From: Chrysomallon squamiferum | Lineage: Eukaryota > Mollusca > Gastropoda > Neomphalida > Peltospiridae | Reading direction: 5' to 3' | Assembly (NCBI GenBank): GCA_012295275.1 | Contig: CM022671.1 | Location: forward strand, 29,764,750-29,828,749 | Length of the DNA stretch: 64,000 nucleotides | In this document: piece by piece, positions 26,637 through 50,075 of the stretch | Numbering within the stretch: position 1 is the stretch's first letter | How the letters are laid out: every line of letters begins with the position of its first letter | The notes under the pieces: generated by a model | Told to the model about the DNA's origin: nothing | What the model saw: the letters and a program-made list of their open reading frames with translations, nothing else | The model's database searches: none | Program-made: the position numbers and the translations under genes

Positions 26637-27000
26637 TTGGAAGTAATAGTAAAACCGTTCTGCACTTTTTTCACCGAGTACGTCCACCCATTTATTTCGT
26701 TTTTGTTCGTTTTTTCAAGGCCTTCGGCCCATTTTTTCCCGGGGTTCTACCCTACTGGGAACCGCCCAAATGGCCGATACCAGTTCCCCGCTGTCTAATT
26801 AATAATTTTGTTTATTTGTTTGTTTTTGACAATATGATGGCGAATCCTTGGAAAAAACTGAAGGATTGAGAAACAGAATGGTCTGATTACAAAGCTACAA
26901 GAAATTACTTTGGCCCATTTATATATATATAAATATATATTAGGGCTAGCATAGTCACTATTAACTGTATCCATGGGGACAACAAAAAAAAGGAAAAAAA

Positions 27001-27066
<66 letters not shown>

Positions 27067-28130
27067 AATAAATAAATAATCTATATCTTGTATGTTATTA
27101 CTCCATGCTGGTTCCAAGCCTTTCATATCTTATCTTGTTTATTTCTTTAGAAATTTATATAGGCTGCCAGATTTTTTGAAGTGACGAACATTTACGCGAT
27201 AAAGTATCTCCACTGATTATTAATTCATTTGAAGAAGGCTATAGTGTTCGTTTCTGAGGAAGGAACTGTCTTCCGTAATAAACTGAATAAATCTTCTTGT
27301 AAGCCAGACTGAGATTAATGGATAAGGTTCACATTAATGCTAAATGATGTTTCACCACCAGTCCATTATGAGGTCTAAATCAAGAAGCACGATGATATTG
27401 TTATTTACAGATCGGCGTGCTGTGGCTCAGTGACATTCACCAGCCTTGTGGTTTATTGGCGGTTACACGATCAGACCAACAACTCACTACTATTTCCCGT
27501 TCCAGGCAGTGTCTCTGGACTGTTTGTGAATAGTCTTGTTGTATGCTTTTTTATGCACAGGAACTGAACATTTAAAAAGGTTGTGAAAAGTAGACCAACA
27601 GAAGGTTTCCTCCTACATTTTCGAAAAATGTGTGATATATTATGACGTCATTTAATTGTATATTAAAAGTGAATTGAATTCGTGTTTAAATAAATTATTT
27701 CCACCTTTCTCTTTTCTTTTTTCTCTTCTTCATTTTCTTCTTCTTCTTCTTTAATTACGCAAAACTATTACCTAAGACTTATTCATCGCCATTTAAGCTA
27801 CATTTTTAAAACAGTTCTCGACTTCGGACCATCTTCTTTGTTACGCTTTAATGACGTCATCACAATAATTATTGTATTTCTAGCGTAGTCATAACAACCA
27901 AATGGAAACTAAAACGTCGCGGTTGAAATACAAGTATTCGGCATCACAGACTGGAATGCTTTCACAGAGAAGGTAAATATTGTTCATAGAACCCTGCAGA
28001 CTTGTTATTTTTTTGTGTGTTTGGTTAGAAATACATACAATTAGAATAATCGTATGGAAATAAAGATAACAGGTGCAACATAGAAAAAAATATCCTTGAG
28101 TTATGGAACGGAAAAATATCCCATTAAATA

Positions 28131-28173
<43 letters not shown>

Positions 28174-30759
28174 TCCGATACTGGCGGAGATAAATATTTT
28201 TCCCTTAATAAAATTATTTTCATTTGTAATATAATAGTAAAATCCATAATAAAGATTGCTCATCTTTTCTTAAATGATGGATTCTCTTCTGCAAATATTA
28301 TAATGAATTAACGAATAAACTTGACAGAATTGTTAAAGTATTTAAAAGCAAGGAGATAAAGTTATTATTTGATAAAGGAATTTTGTTTGTTTGTTTTGTT
28401 TGTAGTTGTTGTTGTTGTTTTTAAATGATATTTGCTTCAAATAGATTTGTTCTTCATAATAATAATAATAATATTATCATCATACTGAATCATAATCAAA
28501 ATCATTATCATCCATCATTATCGTCTTCATCATCTGCCAAAATCATTATCATCAACATCATCATAATCATGATCTAAAATTACCATCGTATTTTACTTAT
28601 TTATTTAAAGAAGATAGCAGTTACATAGAGGTGATGCAGTACTTTTAATGTTCATGTCAGCGCATATTGACCATCTTCTCAAAATCAGATACAGCCTAAG
28701 TATAACACAGAATTCCCCAGACCTCCAGTGATTGCTGCTATAGTACACTTAACTTTATTAGATCTGGCATTGGAGCTATCTGGTTATCGTGTTTACAGTG
28801 CGGTATTCGTGTGAATTACCATTATATGTAATGGAATACAAGAAAAACCACGAAAGCAAATTCTCTGTCTGATTTAGTGTAATTCCATTAGCGGTCAGGC
28901 AGACAGATCCACTCTGCATCAAGTTAACAAAAACATTTCAGAACAAAGGTTCCGTGACGTTGGTATAGTGAGGAAACTCTAAGTTCATATGACGTTCGTA
29001 TGGATAGTAGTATCTTGGACTTTACGTTCAGGTTAAAACTGAAATGGAATGTATTATTCTTAGCAGATCTACTTTATAAAGTAGCTACGGCGGATATGTG
29101 GACACTCAGCTCGCTGTTTTTCTCTAATACTACTTTTTATTTTATTTTATATATATATATTTTTTAAATAATAAAACTAATTTTATCTTGAAAGTCATTA
29201 CCCATCCAGCTGTGAAGCCATTCGTTTTCTTCTTTTTTTCCCAGAAATTTTTGACGCATCTCTTTACATACACGCTCGTGTACATTCATCCATACGTTAA
29301 TTTCTTTCGTCTGTTATTAACGTACTGACTTAATCTGTTTGTTAAAATATCTTTTAAATAACCTATACCAATAAATAAATGACAATCAAGCAAAAACTAT
29401 ACGTCAATCCTTCAATTTACATTGCTTCATTTAATATGTTTTTTGTTCACACTCTTAAAAATGTTTAGTTTTTATATAACATCGAGTGAATTTCGATTAA
29501 CGCTAAGTGAACATAATAAAATTAAAACATTAAACAACTGTTAAATTGTCTGTGAAGCGGTTGATGAAAATATTTGTTTACGCAGCTGTGGCTGGTTTGG
29601 ATGACGTACTGAAGTATAAATATAAAAATTAAAGCTGGAACTGTGAGTTCATATCTGGAAGCTGGAAAAAATTTTGGTATGATTTATATTATTTTTAATA
29701 TTTGGTTAAGATGGTTTCAATTAACATGTATTTTATGAGGATTAATTAACAAAAACTACATTACTACTACTAATAATAATTTTTAAAAAAACGAATTCGG
29801 TTGTAAATGATATTTAGCTGTGCTAAATCCACATCACGTATGTCACAAATTAAATTAACTTTAACTCCTAAGTCGTTAGTTTTGAAAAATAATAATAGCT
29901 AGAACTCATAACTTTATAAGACAAACGTATTTTCCAATATTCGATCTCCAGTAGAAAAGGCCTTTACACAAATATTTACGGTATCTGTACAAAATAAGTA
30001 GCATCCTCTTTTTGACACGTTATTTGGGAACGACTTTTGTGCCATTACTGTCATAATATGTTTAACGATATGACATTTTTAGATTGGAGTAACGATATTA
30101 AGCACACCACAGAAATAAATATTTTAAAAACTGAATACAATTACGAAGCGATCTTCGCTTTTTATATAATACCATAAAATATTCGCTGGCTTGTGTGTAA
30201 GTTACAAGAACGTCTGCACTGTGGACATTATTGACTTTATTTGGTTGTGAGGAATCTTGTTCATTAGAGAGAATCAGATTTCTCGATGGTCATTCAGAAT
30301 GTAAATATATTAATATTGATAAACTTTTGGCGTTTTCACAGAACGCCATTTCAAACAGGAGGACTGCAACGTTAGTTAAACATACTAGATCATTCTCGAG
30401 TTTTCAGCGTGATTTGCATTGCTTGTAATGTTTTGTAAACTAACACAGTGTCGAAGGAACAGCGAAATTACGATTCGAATATAGAAACTATTATATTTTA
30501 AAGGATAATTAATCGAGCTAACTTTAAGGTTCACTTCGTTTGACGGACTAAAACTGAGAGGAAAATCAAATATTGTATTAAAATTCGTTTTATGGTTTGT
30601 TTTCTTTAACCATTTATACTTACACTCTTATTTTATTTTTTCTATTAAAGCTTTTTTTTTTTTTTCTTTTTTTTTTTCGCTTACTCGTTTGTTAAAGGAT
30701 TAAGGCAATGTCCTTGTTTATAAGATTTTTCTTTTCTAGTTTTCAATATTAATACGTGT

Positions 30760-30761
<2 letters not shown>

Positions 30762-30818
<57 letters not shown>

Positions 30819-30839
30819 CTCTCTCTCTCTCTCTCTCTC
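30762..30839. repeat. (AC)n(CT)n microsatellite
   Basis: A CA run of about 28 units passes directly into a CT run of about 12 units. Confidence 0.95.
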
Positions 30840-31243
30840 ATGAGACGGAATGACGTTTTTTTTTTATTACAAGCTGCTAACTGTTCATGTCGAAAGAAAA
30901 ACGTGATAGAAGTATTATGTTTGGCTATACGCTAGTAAGAGGTTTTATAACCTACTTGCACTAAAGCCATCTTTAAAAAAATGTGAAAAGAATATTGATG
31001 GTTTGCTGACACAGCAATATCAGTGAACGACCATTTAAAAGTTTCAGTCATGCGTTTCAGATCAACGACATCAGGTTAACCTACCATTGAATAACAAGTA
31101 CTTGAATTTGTATAACCACATTACATGTCAGACTGAGCGTTTAGCGACCCCTAGCGTATTTTAAAATTAGAATTTTTTATCATTATACCTAGAATGTAAA
31201 TGTATATGTATGTCTATGTATGTGTATTTGTCTTGTGTCTCTC

Positions 31244-31297
<54 letters not shown>

Positions 31298-32061
31298 CGT
31301 ATGTATATGAATATATATATGCACTTACATATGTGTGTGTGTATGTATGTATGGAAATGTATGTGTGTTCATACATGTTTGTCAGGATGAGAACATGAAT
31401 AAATAAATAAATTATAGGCGGGCACATTTAAATGGTAAAAAAGGTTTGCCATACAGGAGATTACGAATGAATAAAATAAATTTGATGCCTTTTTTACCAT
31501 TTATCTTAGTTTTTAAATAGCTTTGTTCAGAAATACCAGACTGTCTGTAACACTTTAATTCTTGATAAAAACAAACAAATAAATAAATAATAACTGAATA
31601 TGTGAAAGAATCATTTATTATTAATTAATACATTTTTACCAAAAATTACACACTCCAATAATAATTAAAAAAAAGTAATACAAAAATGAAAATTATTTAA
31701 ATTTAGAGAAATGCAAATTGAGATATAATACTTTAAAATTAAGGTTGACAATGGTTAACAAAATGGTAAAAAAAAAAGGCAGTGGTCAGTTAAAAAATAT
31801 ATATATATATTGCATTCATAGAAAAACAATTGTTAACTGAAAACCCGCAAACCAAAATTAATTATCAATATTGCAAACATATTTGAATGAGAATCAATTT
31901 AAAAAGTTAAAACAATAAAATAAAAATTAGTGTATAGGTGAATGACAATGATAATAAAACAAATAAATAATAACTTAAAAAACAACAACATAAAAACAAA
32001 AACAAACATTGATAGTGAAATACAAAACTGAATTAAATTATTTAAAAAAGAAAAGAAAAAA

Positions 32062-32107
<46 letters not shown>

Positions 32108-35049
32108 TTTAATTACTCAGTCAGCCAAATTAACAATAATAATTAAAATGCAAGAATATTAGAAATGTCATGGATGAATGCACTGGCAAAATTATTTATT
32201 TATTTATTTATTTTTTATTTTTTTTTAAATAAAAAAAAAAATTAAAAAAAATAAGAACAAATTTAAAAGTTCATGGTGACATTATGAATGTTTGACTTCT
32301 GAAAATGGATGATGAGCGATAAAGGTATTGAACAATGATCTGTCAATGTATATTTTATAAAATGTTTGATTAAATGTAACTGAATTATGGACAAATAATA
32401 ACAATAATATTAATAATACAAAATAAATAACTATATAAAAAATAAATAAATAATGTTAAGATTATTCACTATCACACAAAGTTAGGAAATAAGTAGCAAT
32501 AGACTTCTGAAAACAGCTTTTGGTATTATTAACATAAATATACATGGCAAACCTTTAGATATTTATATATATCCATTAAATGAGGCTTTAAATAAATATC
32601 TCTGGTAAATATGCATGTTTTATTTATTTGCTCAACAACATGGGTAAAATTTTCTTATTTTATTCTTACAAAGGTAAAATTTATTATGTATTTTTTATTT
32701 AAATAATTTTAAATGTAAAATAAATCTGTATTTTGGCAACAAAAAGATCAAACTTTTTTCTTAACAGATTCTTTCATAGTTATTTATTTATCTGCATGTG
32801 CGTGTGTGTGTGAATGCATGTGTATGTGTGTATAGATATGTATTTATGTATGTATAGACACACACACACACATCTACATGCATGTTAAAATTTCAGTAAC
32901 GAATGAAAAAAAATAAAAGGTTTTGTAAAACTACAGCATATAACTGATATCCTAGAGAACGTGACTGGTATAATAAAACTATATCATGCAACTAGTATTT
33001 TAAACTGCAGTATGTAACAGATATACAAGTACATTATTGTTATTATATGTTTGTAGCAGAGAATACATATTTTTAAACAAAGTGTATCCCATATGTGTAT
33101 TATACAAATAGTCAATGTTAAAATGTGAAGTATATTTCTGAAATACTAAATCTTAAATATATAGCTTGTATATACTGAAACCGCAAACTACATATCTAGT
33201 ATATATAGTAATATACAGTATATAATTAATTGGTTAAAACTTTTACTATGTAAGATATAGTATCTAATTAATGTATTAAAACATAATTAATCTGTCAAAT
33301 TTGTATATTGTAATCTGTAATACATATGTAATCTGTTAAAAAAAATGTACTTTATAACTTGTATAATATAATGTATAATTAAAGCTTATAGTACCTAATA
33401 TAATATAAGTCTTAGTTAATTTTTATTCTGTTAAAAACAAATATAAATTTCGAATAGACCTGAGAGATAAAATTATGATAATAATTGTCAGAACACATAA
33501 AATTCAGTCTGTAATAATAATAATAATAATAATAATAAGAATAATACAAACAACAAAGAAAATAAACATATGATGTACTACAATATTAACAATATGAACA
33601 ATATTAATCATCTACTAATTGTGTTTGGCAGACATATAACAGATGTTGCTATGATATTTCTCAATCCTAACTAAAACTACTGCCAAACATCAACTGTGAA
33701 CATGTTTTAAATATATTCACTGAGGTGTCAAAGGTAAAAACTGAAAAGTTTACAGTATTAAAAACAATAAACAATATACATATTTTCTACCTGTTATATA
33801 TTAATGCTATAAATTCATGACAATTTGTTTACATCAAGGTCAGTTAACTGACACATATTAAAAATATGTACTGGTAATAACGAGCTATATAAATCTATAT
33901 ACATTGAGATATTACGATATTAATATATATTACACAGTGGATTCTGTATAAAATGAAATAAATATATATCAGTATCTTCCAGTACAGATGTACTGTTTTC
34001 ATTTCTTTTTTTTCTTTTTTTTTTGAACTAAAAATGTAAGTGATGTATGGAAAGAAATGCCTAATGATAACTGCTTCAAATAATAATTCAATAAACAGAA
34101 AATATTTTAGACTTGGAATCTGGTTTGTCAATTACTCAGTAAATCCTTCTCTTTAAATATGAAAAACAAACAAACTAAAAAAAATATCTAATGCTTCAGA
34201 GAGCCAAAAAATATATATATTTTTTTCTTTCATAGATCATTGATTATTATAGGACATGACACATTATATGAACAAATATTACCATATAGATTTCCCAAGA
34301 AGACAATAATTTAACATAAACTAATTTTTATCATTTTAAAGCTGCCATCTTGATCTAATCTACTAAATCTTATTTTTACTTTAAAAAACACATCTGAAAA
34401 CATGTTAAGCAGTATTATTAGTTGAATTTGTTACATTTTTAAAACCAATTAGCACTTCAGCATGCCTGTTAATCTGGACAGATTCATAGCAGTGGAATTA
34501 ACTACTTAAAAGTTCTATTTCTGAGTAAGTGCTTAAAAAAGAAATTATACTTCTGAAAATTTCATGATCAGCATTTCATAACCAAATGTGTGTATTATTA
34601 AAAGTTGCATTAACAAAATTTACATACTTTATTATTAAAAGCACCATTTTAACAAAATTTATAAAATTTATTAATGAAAAATGCCACAAACATACATCAT
34701 TGGACGAGATTTGTACCAGTGTAATTTCAAATTTATCATTATCCATAAAAGCCATCTTATGAAGAACCTAATTCTTAATGATTATAAAAACTCACTTTTA
34801 TCAAGCAGTGCTAATTAAAATGTAAATGATATTAGACACCAGGGAAGATAATTATTATTCATTGCCTCTTATTAGCTGGTCAGATTTGTTCTGATGGAAT
34901 TTCACACACCTTCCATTAATGCACTTTGGGAAGTACTGCTGTTAATTTATTTGCATTAAAAAATCTCTGTGTTATTCATTAAATCTTGTTGATGCATAGG
35001 GCATTTTGAATTTTCCTTGCAATTAATAAAACAGACAGTCAAGATGCCA

Positions 35050-35250
35050 GTTTTGGAGGAAAAAAAGAGATAATGATGATGGCAAACAGCATAAGCTAAG
35101 GGAAAAAAATAAATTAAATGACGTTGGTTGACATTACAGTCTGAGTAAAAAAAAGAAGGTAATAATGATGAAGGCTAACTGTGTAAGTTAAGAAGAAAAA
35201 AAAAGATAATGATGTTGGTTGACATTATGAGCTGAGAAAAAAAAGATAAT
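35050..35250. repeat. Degenerate tandem repeat of about 45 bp
   Basis: About four diverged copies, each starting with an A-run followed by gataatgatg-like and ggttgacatta-like words, make up this stretch. Confidence 0.55.
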
Positions 35251-35575
35251 AAAATCTTTGTGCAAGTGGTAACAAGTCTGAAGTCCACAGATTTGAAATT
35301 TCTTGTTTCTGTTGTTACAATACAGAAGATAAGCCTCAGTGATGTCATAATTTTTTATTATTATGTTTTTTAATGAATTTGTCACATCTCAACAGAGAGC
35401 ATAATTTTTGTTTTCAATGTTTTATTGCAAGAACATATACCATTCTGGGTTGCATACATGATATGTGAATAACTTCCATGACAGAAAATCAATCAAGTCT
35501 AGTAATTGTGCATTAAGCAACCTATTTAAGGAAATTTATAAAACATGGAGCTTTGGATGTCTATATTTAAAGGAG

Positions 35576-35822
35576 TTAAGGATATCTATATTTGAAGAGT
35601 TTATGATGCATTTATCTGAAGGAACCTAGAATGTCTGTATTATAAAGAATTGAGGATATCTATATTTGAAGAGTTTATGATGCATTTATCTGAAGGAACC
35701 TAGAATGTCTGTATTATAAAGAACTGAGGATGTCTATATTTGAAGAGTTTATGATGCATTTATCTGAAGGAACCTAGAATGTCTGTATTATAAAGAACTG
35801 AGGATATCTATATTTGAAGAAG
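35576..35822. repeat. 74-bp minisatellite, about 3.3 copies, flanked by diverged units
   Basis: The word gaagagtttatgatgc recurs at 35594, 35668 and 35742, and gaaga again at 35816, exactly 74 bp apart. The 74-bp unit is built from shorter units of about 25 bp with the theme tgaaggagcttagaatgtct. These continue in decayed form to about 36085. Confidence 0.9.
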
Positions 35823-36824
35823 CCAAAAAGGTCTGTATTTGAAGGAGCTCAGGTTGTCCATACTTTAAGAAGTTAAGAATATCCATACCTGAAGGAGCTT
35901 AGAATATCATGAAGTGGTTAAGGGTGTCTGTACGTGAAGGAGTTAATAATATCTACTTGGTAGCCTAAGATATCTATATATGATGGAGCTAAAAGTGATT
36001 TTTTTTTTTTTTAAGGAATATAAAATGTCAATATCTGAAGGAGCTTAGGATGTTTGCATTCGATGGAGTTTATGATGTCTATTGTAAGACAAAACTAAAT
36101 GCTTATCTGGTTAGAAAAGACAGAATTAGTGGTTTTACTTGATAATTAAATCTCAGCAGAAGTCATATCAGAGTTTGATCCCAAAAATCTGGAACATGTG
36201 CATATAAATTCAAAATTTTAAATTTCCTATTGATGATTTAGTAACTGTACATACATTAAATTCATAATGTCATTATTTAAAATATAATAATACAAAATAT
36301 TAGCACTTTCATGTTTTAGACAAAATCCATTGTAGTTTTAGCCTAAGAAGGGATGGAGCATTGAGGGGGTGGCAGAGAGAACAACAAATAAAAAATAAAA
36401 TAAAATAAAATAAAAAAAAGACTGAGGGAAGTTTAATGGTCCCTGTCATAAAACCATTTTCTAAAAAAAAATCTGGAAGCTCAGTTATTTAATATTTATC
36501 AAAGTTGGATATATAAATGCATGTAATTAATAATTAACAAGCAACAATTCTTAATTAAATCTCTTAAATAATTAACAAAATGTGGAAGAGCTTTATCTAT
36601 TGTTTTGTGCACATCCCACCATGTATGAATATATCAGTAAAACAATACATGATGGGAATAGTTATTGCCTGGTATTAAACTATATATAATCTTACACTAA
36701 GCATCTATAGAGTATACTTAAATATCAAACTACGTGACTAACCTTTGTGTTTTCTCCATCACACACCCCAACCCTCATTTCCTTAAGAATATTGAACTAC
36801 AAAAAGAATTAAAATATTAATTTT

Positions 36825-45973
<9,149 letters not shown>

Positions 45974-46304
45974 GGTTCAGAATTAAAGAAAACTTGATGC
46001 TTAACAGTTTCAGTGTATTTGCGAGCTGGTCTCACACTGCTATCACATGCACACCGCCTTACGTATTCCGTATTCCGCAATTGAATGCCTTGTAAACGAC
46101 GTCGTGGAAATTTACCGTACTTAACAGAAATATCGTTCGATTGTCAAAATTTAGTCCTTCGACTTGTATTCGTTTTCTTGATTTACCCAGTAAATTACTG
46201 TTTACGAGCTAGTGAAGACTATAACAAAGTAGCGTAAAAGAAAGAAAGAAAGAAAGAAAGATATAATTATTATATAGCTAATCTTCGGGACGTCAATACA
46301 TACA

Positions 46305-46307
<3 letters not shown>

Positions 46308-46385
<78 letters not shown>
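46308..46385. repeat. (CT)n microsatellite
   Basis: An uninterrupted CT run of about 78 bp lies upstream of the USP start. Confidence 0.97.
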
Positions 46386-46387
<2 letters not shown>

Positions 46388-47236
46388 AGACAACCAACAG
46401 TTTGTGCGTCTGAATTGAAATTAATTCTTTCTTTGTTTCTGTCATTATTATTATTATTATTATTATTTATTTTTTTTTATTATTTGATTACTTTAAAAAA
46501 TATATTTATTTTTAATTTGATTATTATTATTATTATTTTTTTAATATCTATTTCTGTCAACAGCGTTAGATATCGAGTATTCTTTATGGAGATAACACTA
46601 TAATTGTAGGAATTAACACAGACATGCACGCATTCATGAATGCACATTTGATTTGTTATACTGAATGTGGTGACCATATAATGATATAATAAAGACGTTT
46701 GATTTATCCTCAGACATTGCGTCACACTTGTAAACAGAAAAATAAGTTTAAAACAGTCTGACATTACAGAAGAACGCATGCGTAGCATTCCTCCCCCCAC
46801 CGTTCAACAATAGCAACAAATTACTGAATAAACATAAATGAGAGGATGAGAAAAATTAATCGAGCGATTTTCAGTCAAGGAAATACTGATGTTTATAACA
46901 GACTATAATTATGGTATTTTCGATGTAAGAAACTGCAAGCACGCGGATAAAATTTGAATAAATTATACTGGAATATTTTGCCGATTTTTAATTTATCCAG
47001 TTTGGATTATACATACCCCTGCTTCTTAAACTGTTATAGTGTCATTTGCCTTTGACTTTTTATTACCGATAAATTTTTTTTTATTTATTTATTTATTTGT
47101 TTTATTTTATTTAATTTTAATATTAATTTTAATTAATTAATTAATAATTATTTTTTTTTTTTTGTATCTTAATTTTTATCTTACTTCACTTCTAGTTTTA
47201 TTCACCACAGGATGAAGAAATAATAAGTTTCATGTG

Positions 47237-47283
<47 letters not shown>

Positions 47284-47659
47284 AAATCTTTGAAGTATTT
47301 CTTGAAAAATAAGGTAAAAGATCCTAAGTTAAAAAAAAAAAAAAAAAAACAACACCCCCAACCCCCCCCAAAAAAAAACCAACAACAAAAAAACAGAAAG
47401 GTTTGTAACGTAATTTGAACGTATCAGATATCGGCGAACATGTCCTGTCATTTTTCTTACTGACAATGCCTTAAAAATGTCTTAGCGCAGTCGAAATGTA
47501 TCCACGTGCGAAACTATCGGTGACCATGGAAAACAATGTGTCGAACACTTCGGTAATTTCCGTTTATAGTCTAGTTACTTTTGTCATAAAAGTACTTTAT
47601 CTGTATTTTTATTTTTATTTTATTTTATTTTATTTTATTTTATTTTATTTTAATTTATT

Positions 47660-47704
<45 letters not shown>

Positions 47705-48082
47705 GTTATTGTTATTATTGTTATTATTATTTTACATTTGATTTACTTTTAAAAAAACATTTTTTATTTTGTATGTAAAAAAATATATATCAGTCAAATA
47801 TTCATTTGTACAACAACTTGCAAAGCAGAAATTAAAAATTTAGTCGAATGATAACGATTAATACTCGCTTGTTTCACGATACACGAACGAACGAACAAAA
47901 TGCAAACTTACATACATACTGAGACTCTAAGTTTAAAATTAGCTTTTAATAAACGCGTGCAATTTTATCTCCTCGCGTGGCACAAGTTCCCATATTCGAT
48001 TACATACAATGTGTATGTTTGTATACAGATAATAAATATAGCATGCTTTTTTACTACGATATACTGACACGTGACACTTACA

Positions 48083-48102
48083 CATTACGAGTTCTCGTAA
48101 TG
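48083..48102. promoter_or_regulatory. Dyad CATTACGAG-TT-CTCGTAATG upstream of olfactomedin-like gene
   Basis: A perfect 9-bp inverted repeat with a 2-bp spacer lies 85 bp before the first ATG of the olfactomedin-like gene. An E-box CACGTG lies about 15 bp before it. The symmetry suggests binding by a dimeric factor. This is inference from form and position only. Confidence 0.4.
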
Positions 48103-48187
48103 AAGTCAATTACAAGAACAACGGGAGTTGAAACTTTAGTACAAGTTTCCTGTTAAGCGTACACCATCGTAAACATGTTTCCTTTAC

Positions 48188-50075
48188 ATGTCACATAGAA
48201 GTAATATAGTATGTAATACAACGATCGCCATAGCTATAGTTAAACTGTCAGCAGCTATCATGAAGTTCTGGATGTCGTTTCTGGGTAATGGATGTTTCAA
48301 AATGATCCTGTTGTTGCTGATGTTCGCGTCGACGTTGACGAAACCGATTAAAAACGATCAGTGTGAATACAACGTGGACCTGGTTGGAAACACAATTAAA
48401 GTGGTTTGTCGTGGAGAAAATTCAAGAATCAGCATCTACGCGAACAACGCCGACGTCAAAACTGAATATGACTACGTCGAAGAAGAGGCTGAGGAGCATC
48501 AGGAAGAGGCTGTTGATGAAAGAAAAAACATGGACGCAGCAACGCCGGAGGCTGCGTCGTTGAAACTGCAACGCGACCACGCCCCTCAAACGAAATCAGG
48601 AATCGTTTTGACCAAAAGGCTCGGGGAAAGGTTTATTAACTCCACCAAGAAAATGGAAAAGCTAAAACGAAAACTGGCTAAGCATACCATGGCTATGGGC
48701 AACATTACTGAACTGCTGACGTATGGAGACGAAGGGCTTCGTTCCGATTTGGAGGTCATTCGCCGCATGCACCCGAATACCATAATGGTCAAGGAAGCCA
48801 TGCTGGCCGCCATTAAGAACCAGTACAGTTTCATGAGAACCGCGATTTTAACGCAGAACGCGGAACTTTCGAAAATGATGCAGTCTCTGCAAGGCTTGAT
48901 TGACGTAATCACGAATGACATGCGCAGCTACGCGAGATCTGAAGCAGATTTGATCCATCAGATATACAGCGTGAACGAGACAATGCTGACCATGAGGAGG
49001 ATGTTGTCCAATGAGTTCAAGAAGTCGAAGAATAGAATGAATAAAAAAGAACGAGGTAATGATAATTAGTTCATATGTATATAATGAAAATTATGTGTGC
49101 ATCTGTGTGCAACTGTATGCTAAATTTATTAATAATAATATTAATCATAATAATCATCATCATCATAATTATCATCATTATCATAATCATAATAAATAAA
49201 TAAATAAATAAATAAATAAACAGACTGACATATAAACTACATTCATTTGAACTGCATTATTTCTCTCATAAATATTTTCAGGAGAGTGTCCGCAAGACAT
49301 TTCGGCGATCGGTCACGTGGATTCGTTTGATACTGGGAGTGAAAAAGGCACATTTATGAAAGACGCAGCCAGCAAGCACGACAGAGTTTACGTCATGAAC
49401 GGCGTCAAACAAAGCGATCGTCTGTTCGAGTTCGATTCTGAGCTGGACATGGAGTACGACTTGATGTCCAGGTCACAGGATCTCCCTTTCCACTGCCAAG
49501 GCACGGGTCACGTCGTGTACAAAGGGTTTCTGTTTTGTCAGACGGTGGGGAAAACTAAAATCGTCAAGTACCATCTGAAGCGTATGGAACGGAGCGGAAT
49601 TTTAAACCTGGAAAACGCGGGAATTGGCAACACGTATCCTTATCAGTTCGGCGATTTCAGTGACGTGGATTTGGCTGTGGACGAAAATGGGCTGTGGGTT
49701 ATCTATGCCACACCGGATTCGGCTGGAAAAATTATAATCAGTAAAGTGAACGACGAAAAAATGGAGATAGAGAAAACATGGCTGACGAGCTATCCCAAAA
49801 ACCTCGCTGGTAATACGTTTCTGATTTGTGGCGTCATGTACGCGACGGCCTTGACCGAGAAACACAACGTGTTCATTCGATACATGTTTGACACAAACAC
49901 TCTGAAAGATGGGGTTTTCGGCGAAGGCCACCTCGTCTTCCCTTCAGAGGGTAATGTGACGGCTTCTGAAACGGTTATGCTTGACTATGACCCGAAAGAC
50001 GCACGGTTGTATTCGTGGAATAACGGACGCGTTGATGTGTACCAGGCTTATCTGCAAGCGTCACGAAAGCACTAA
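48188..50075 (+). CDS. Olfactomedin-domain protein with N-terminal coiled coil
   Basis: Two exons, 48188-49055 and 49282-50075, joined in phase 1, encode 553 residues from the first ATG. An in-frame ATG at 48260 gives 529. A hydrophobic segment (MILLLLMFASTL) near residues 39-50 acts as signal peptide if the second ATG is used, or could be a type II anchor with the first. Residues about 90-110 are acidic (DYVEEEAEEHQEE). Residues about 140-285 are heptad-rich and helical, fit for oligomerisation, with N-glycosylation sites NIT and NET. The OLF domain begins ECPQDISAIGHVD and fills exon 2 (about 290-550). It has LPFHCQGTGHVVYKGFLFC, GDFSDVDLAVDENGLWVIYA and LDYDPKDARLYSWNNG, all typical of the five-bladed propeller. 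Such proteins are secreted or cell-surface adhesion and matrix factors. The closest subfamily cannot be fixed by eye. Confidence 0.92.

Larger units (their letters stand above)
25640..36800. other. Gene-poor interval, no gene recognised
   Basis: About 11 kb between the Pif-like gene 5' end and the USP gene 3' end. I see no exon with family similarity. It holds many simple repeats: A/GTT/CTT (26506-26636), AAT/AAAT (27000-27080), TTA (28135-28171), AC then CT (30762-30838), TA (31249-31286) and AAT (32064-32106). It also holds minisatellites near 35.1 and 35.6 kb. A GC-rich patch near 26.7 kb is unexplained. The 3' UTR of the USP gene probably occupies part of the last kilobase. Confidence 0.6.
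45974..48187. other. Divergent intergenic region, USP to olfactomedin-like gene
   Basis: This is the shared upstream region of the two divergent genes. It holds an AAAG run (46238-46260), a CT run of about 38 units (46308-46385), ATT runs near 46446 and 46520, a poly-T of about 37 (47241-47277), an A/C homopolymer tract (47331-47392) and a compound TTTTA/TTA block (47600-47735). No coding exon was recognised. Confidence 0.6.

Noticed and set aside
27410-27500. tRNA-like word tgtggctcagtg in the gene-poor interval
   Set aside because: No B box at the right distance and no cloverleaf could be drawn, so no tRNA or SINE call was made.
30231-30428. 65-codon plus-strand ORF in the gene-poor interval
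   Set aside because: No recognisable family, no flanking exons, and a length expected by chance in 64 kb.
48586-48921. 111-codon minus-strand ORF
   Set aside because: Shadow of olfactomedin-like exon 1 on the opposite strand.
49602-49931. 109-codon minus-strand ORF
   Set aside because: Shadow of the olfactomedin-domain exon.
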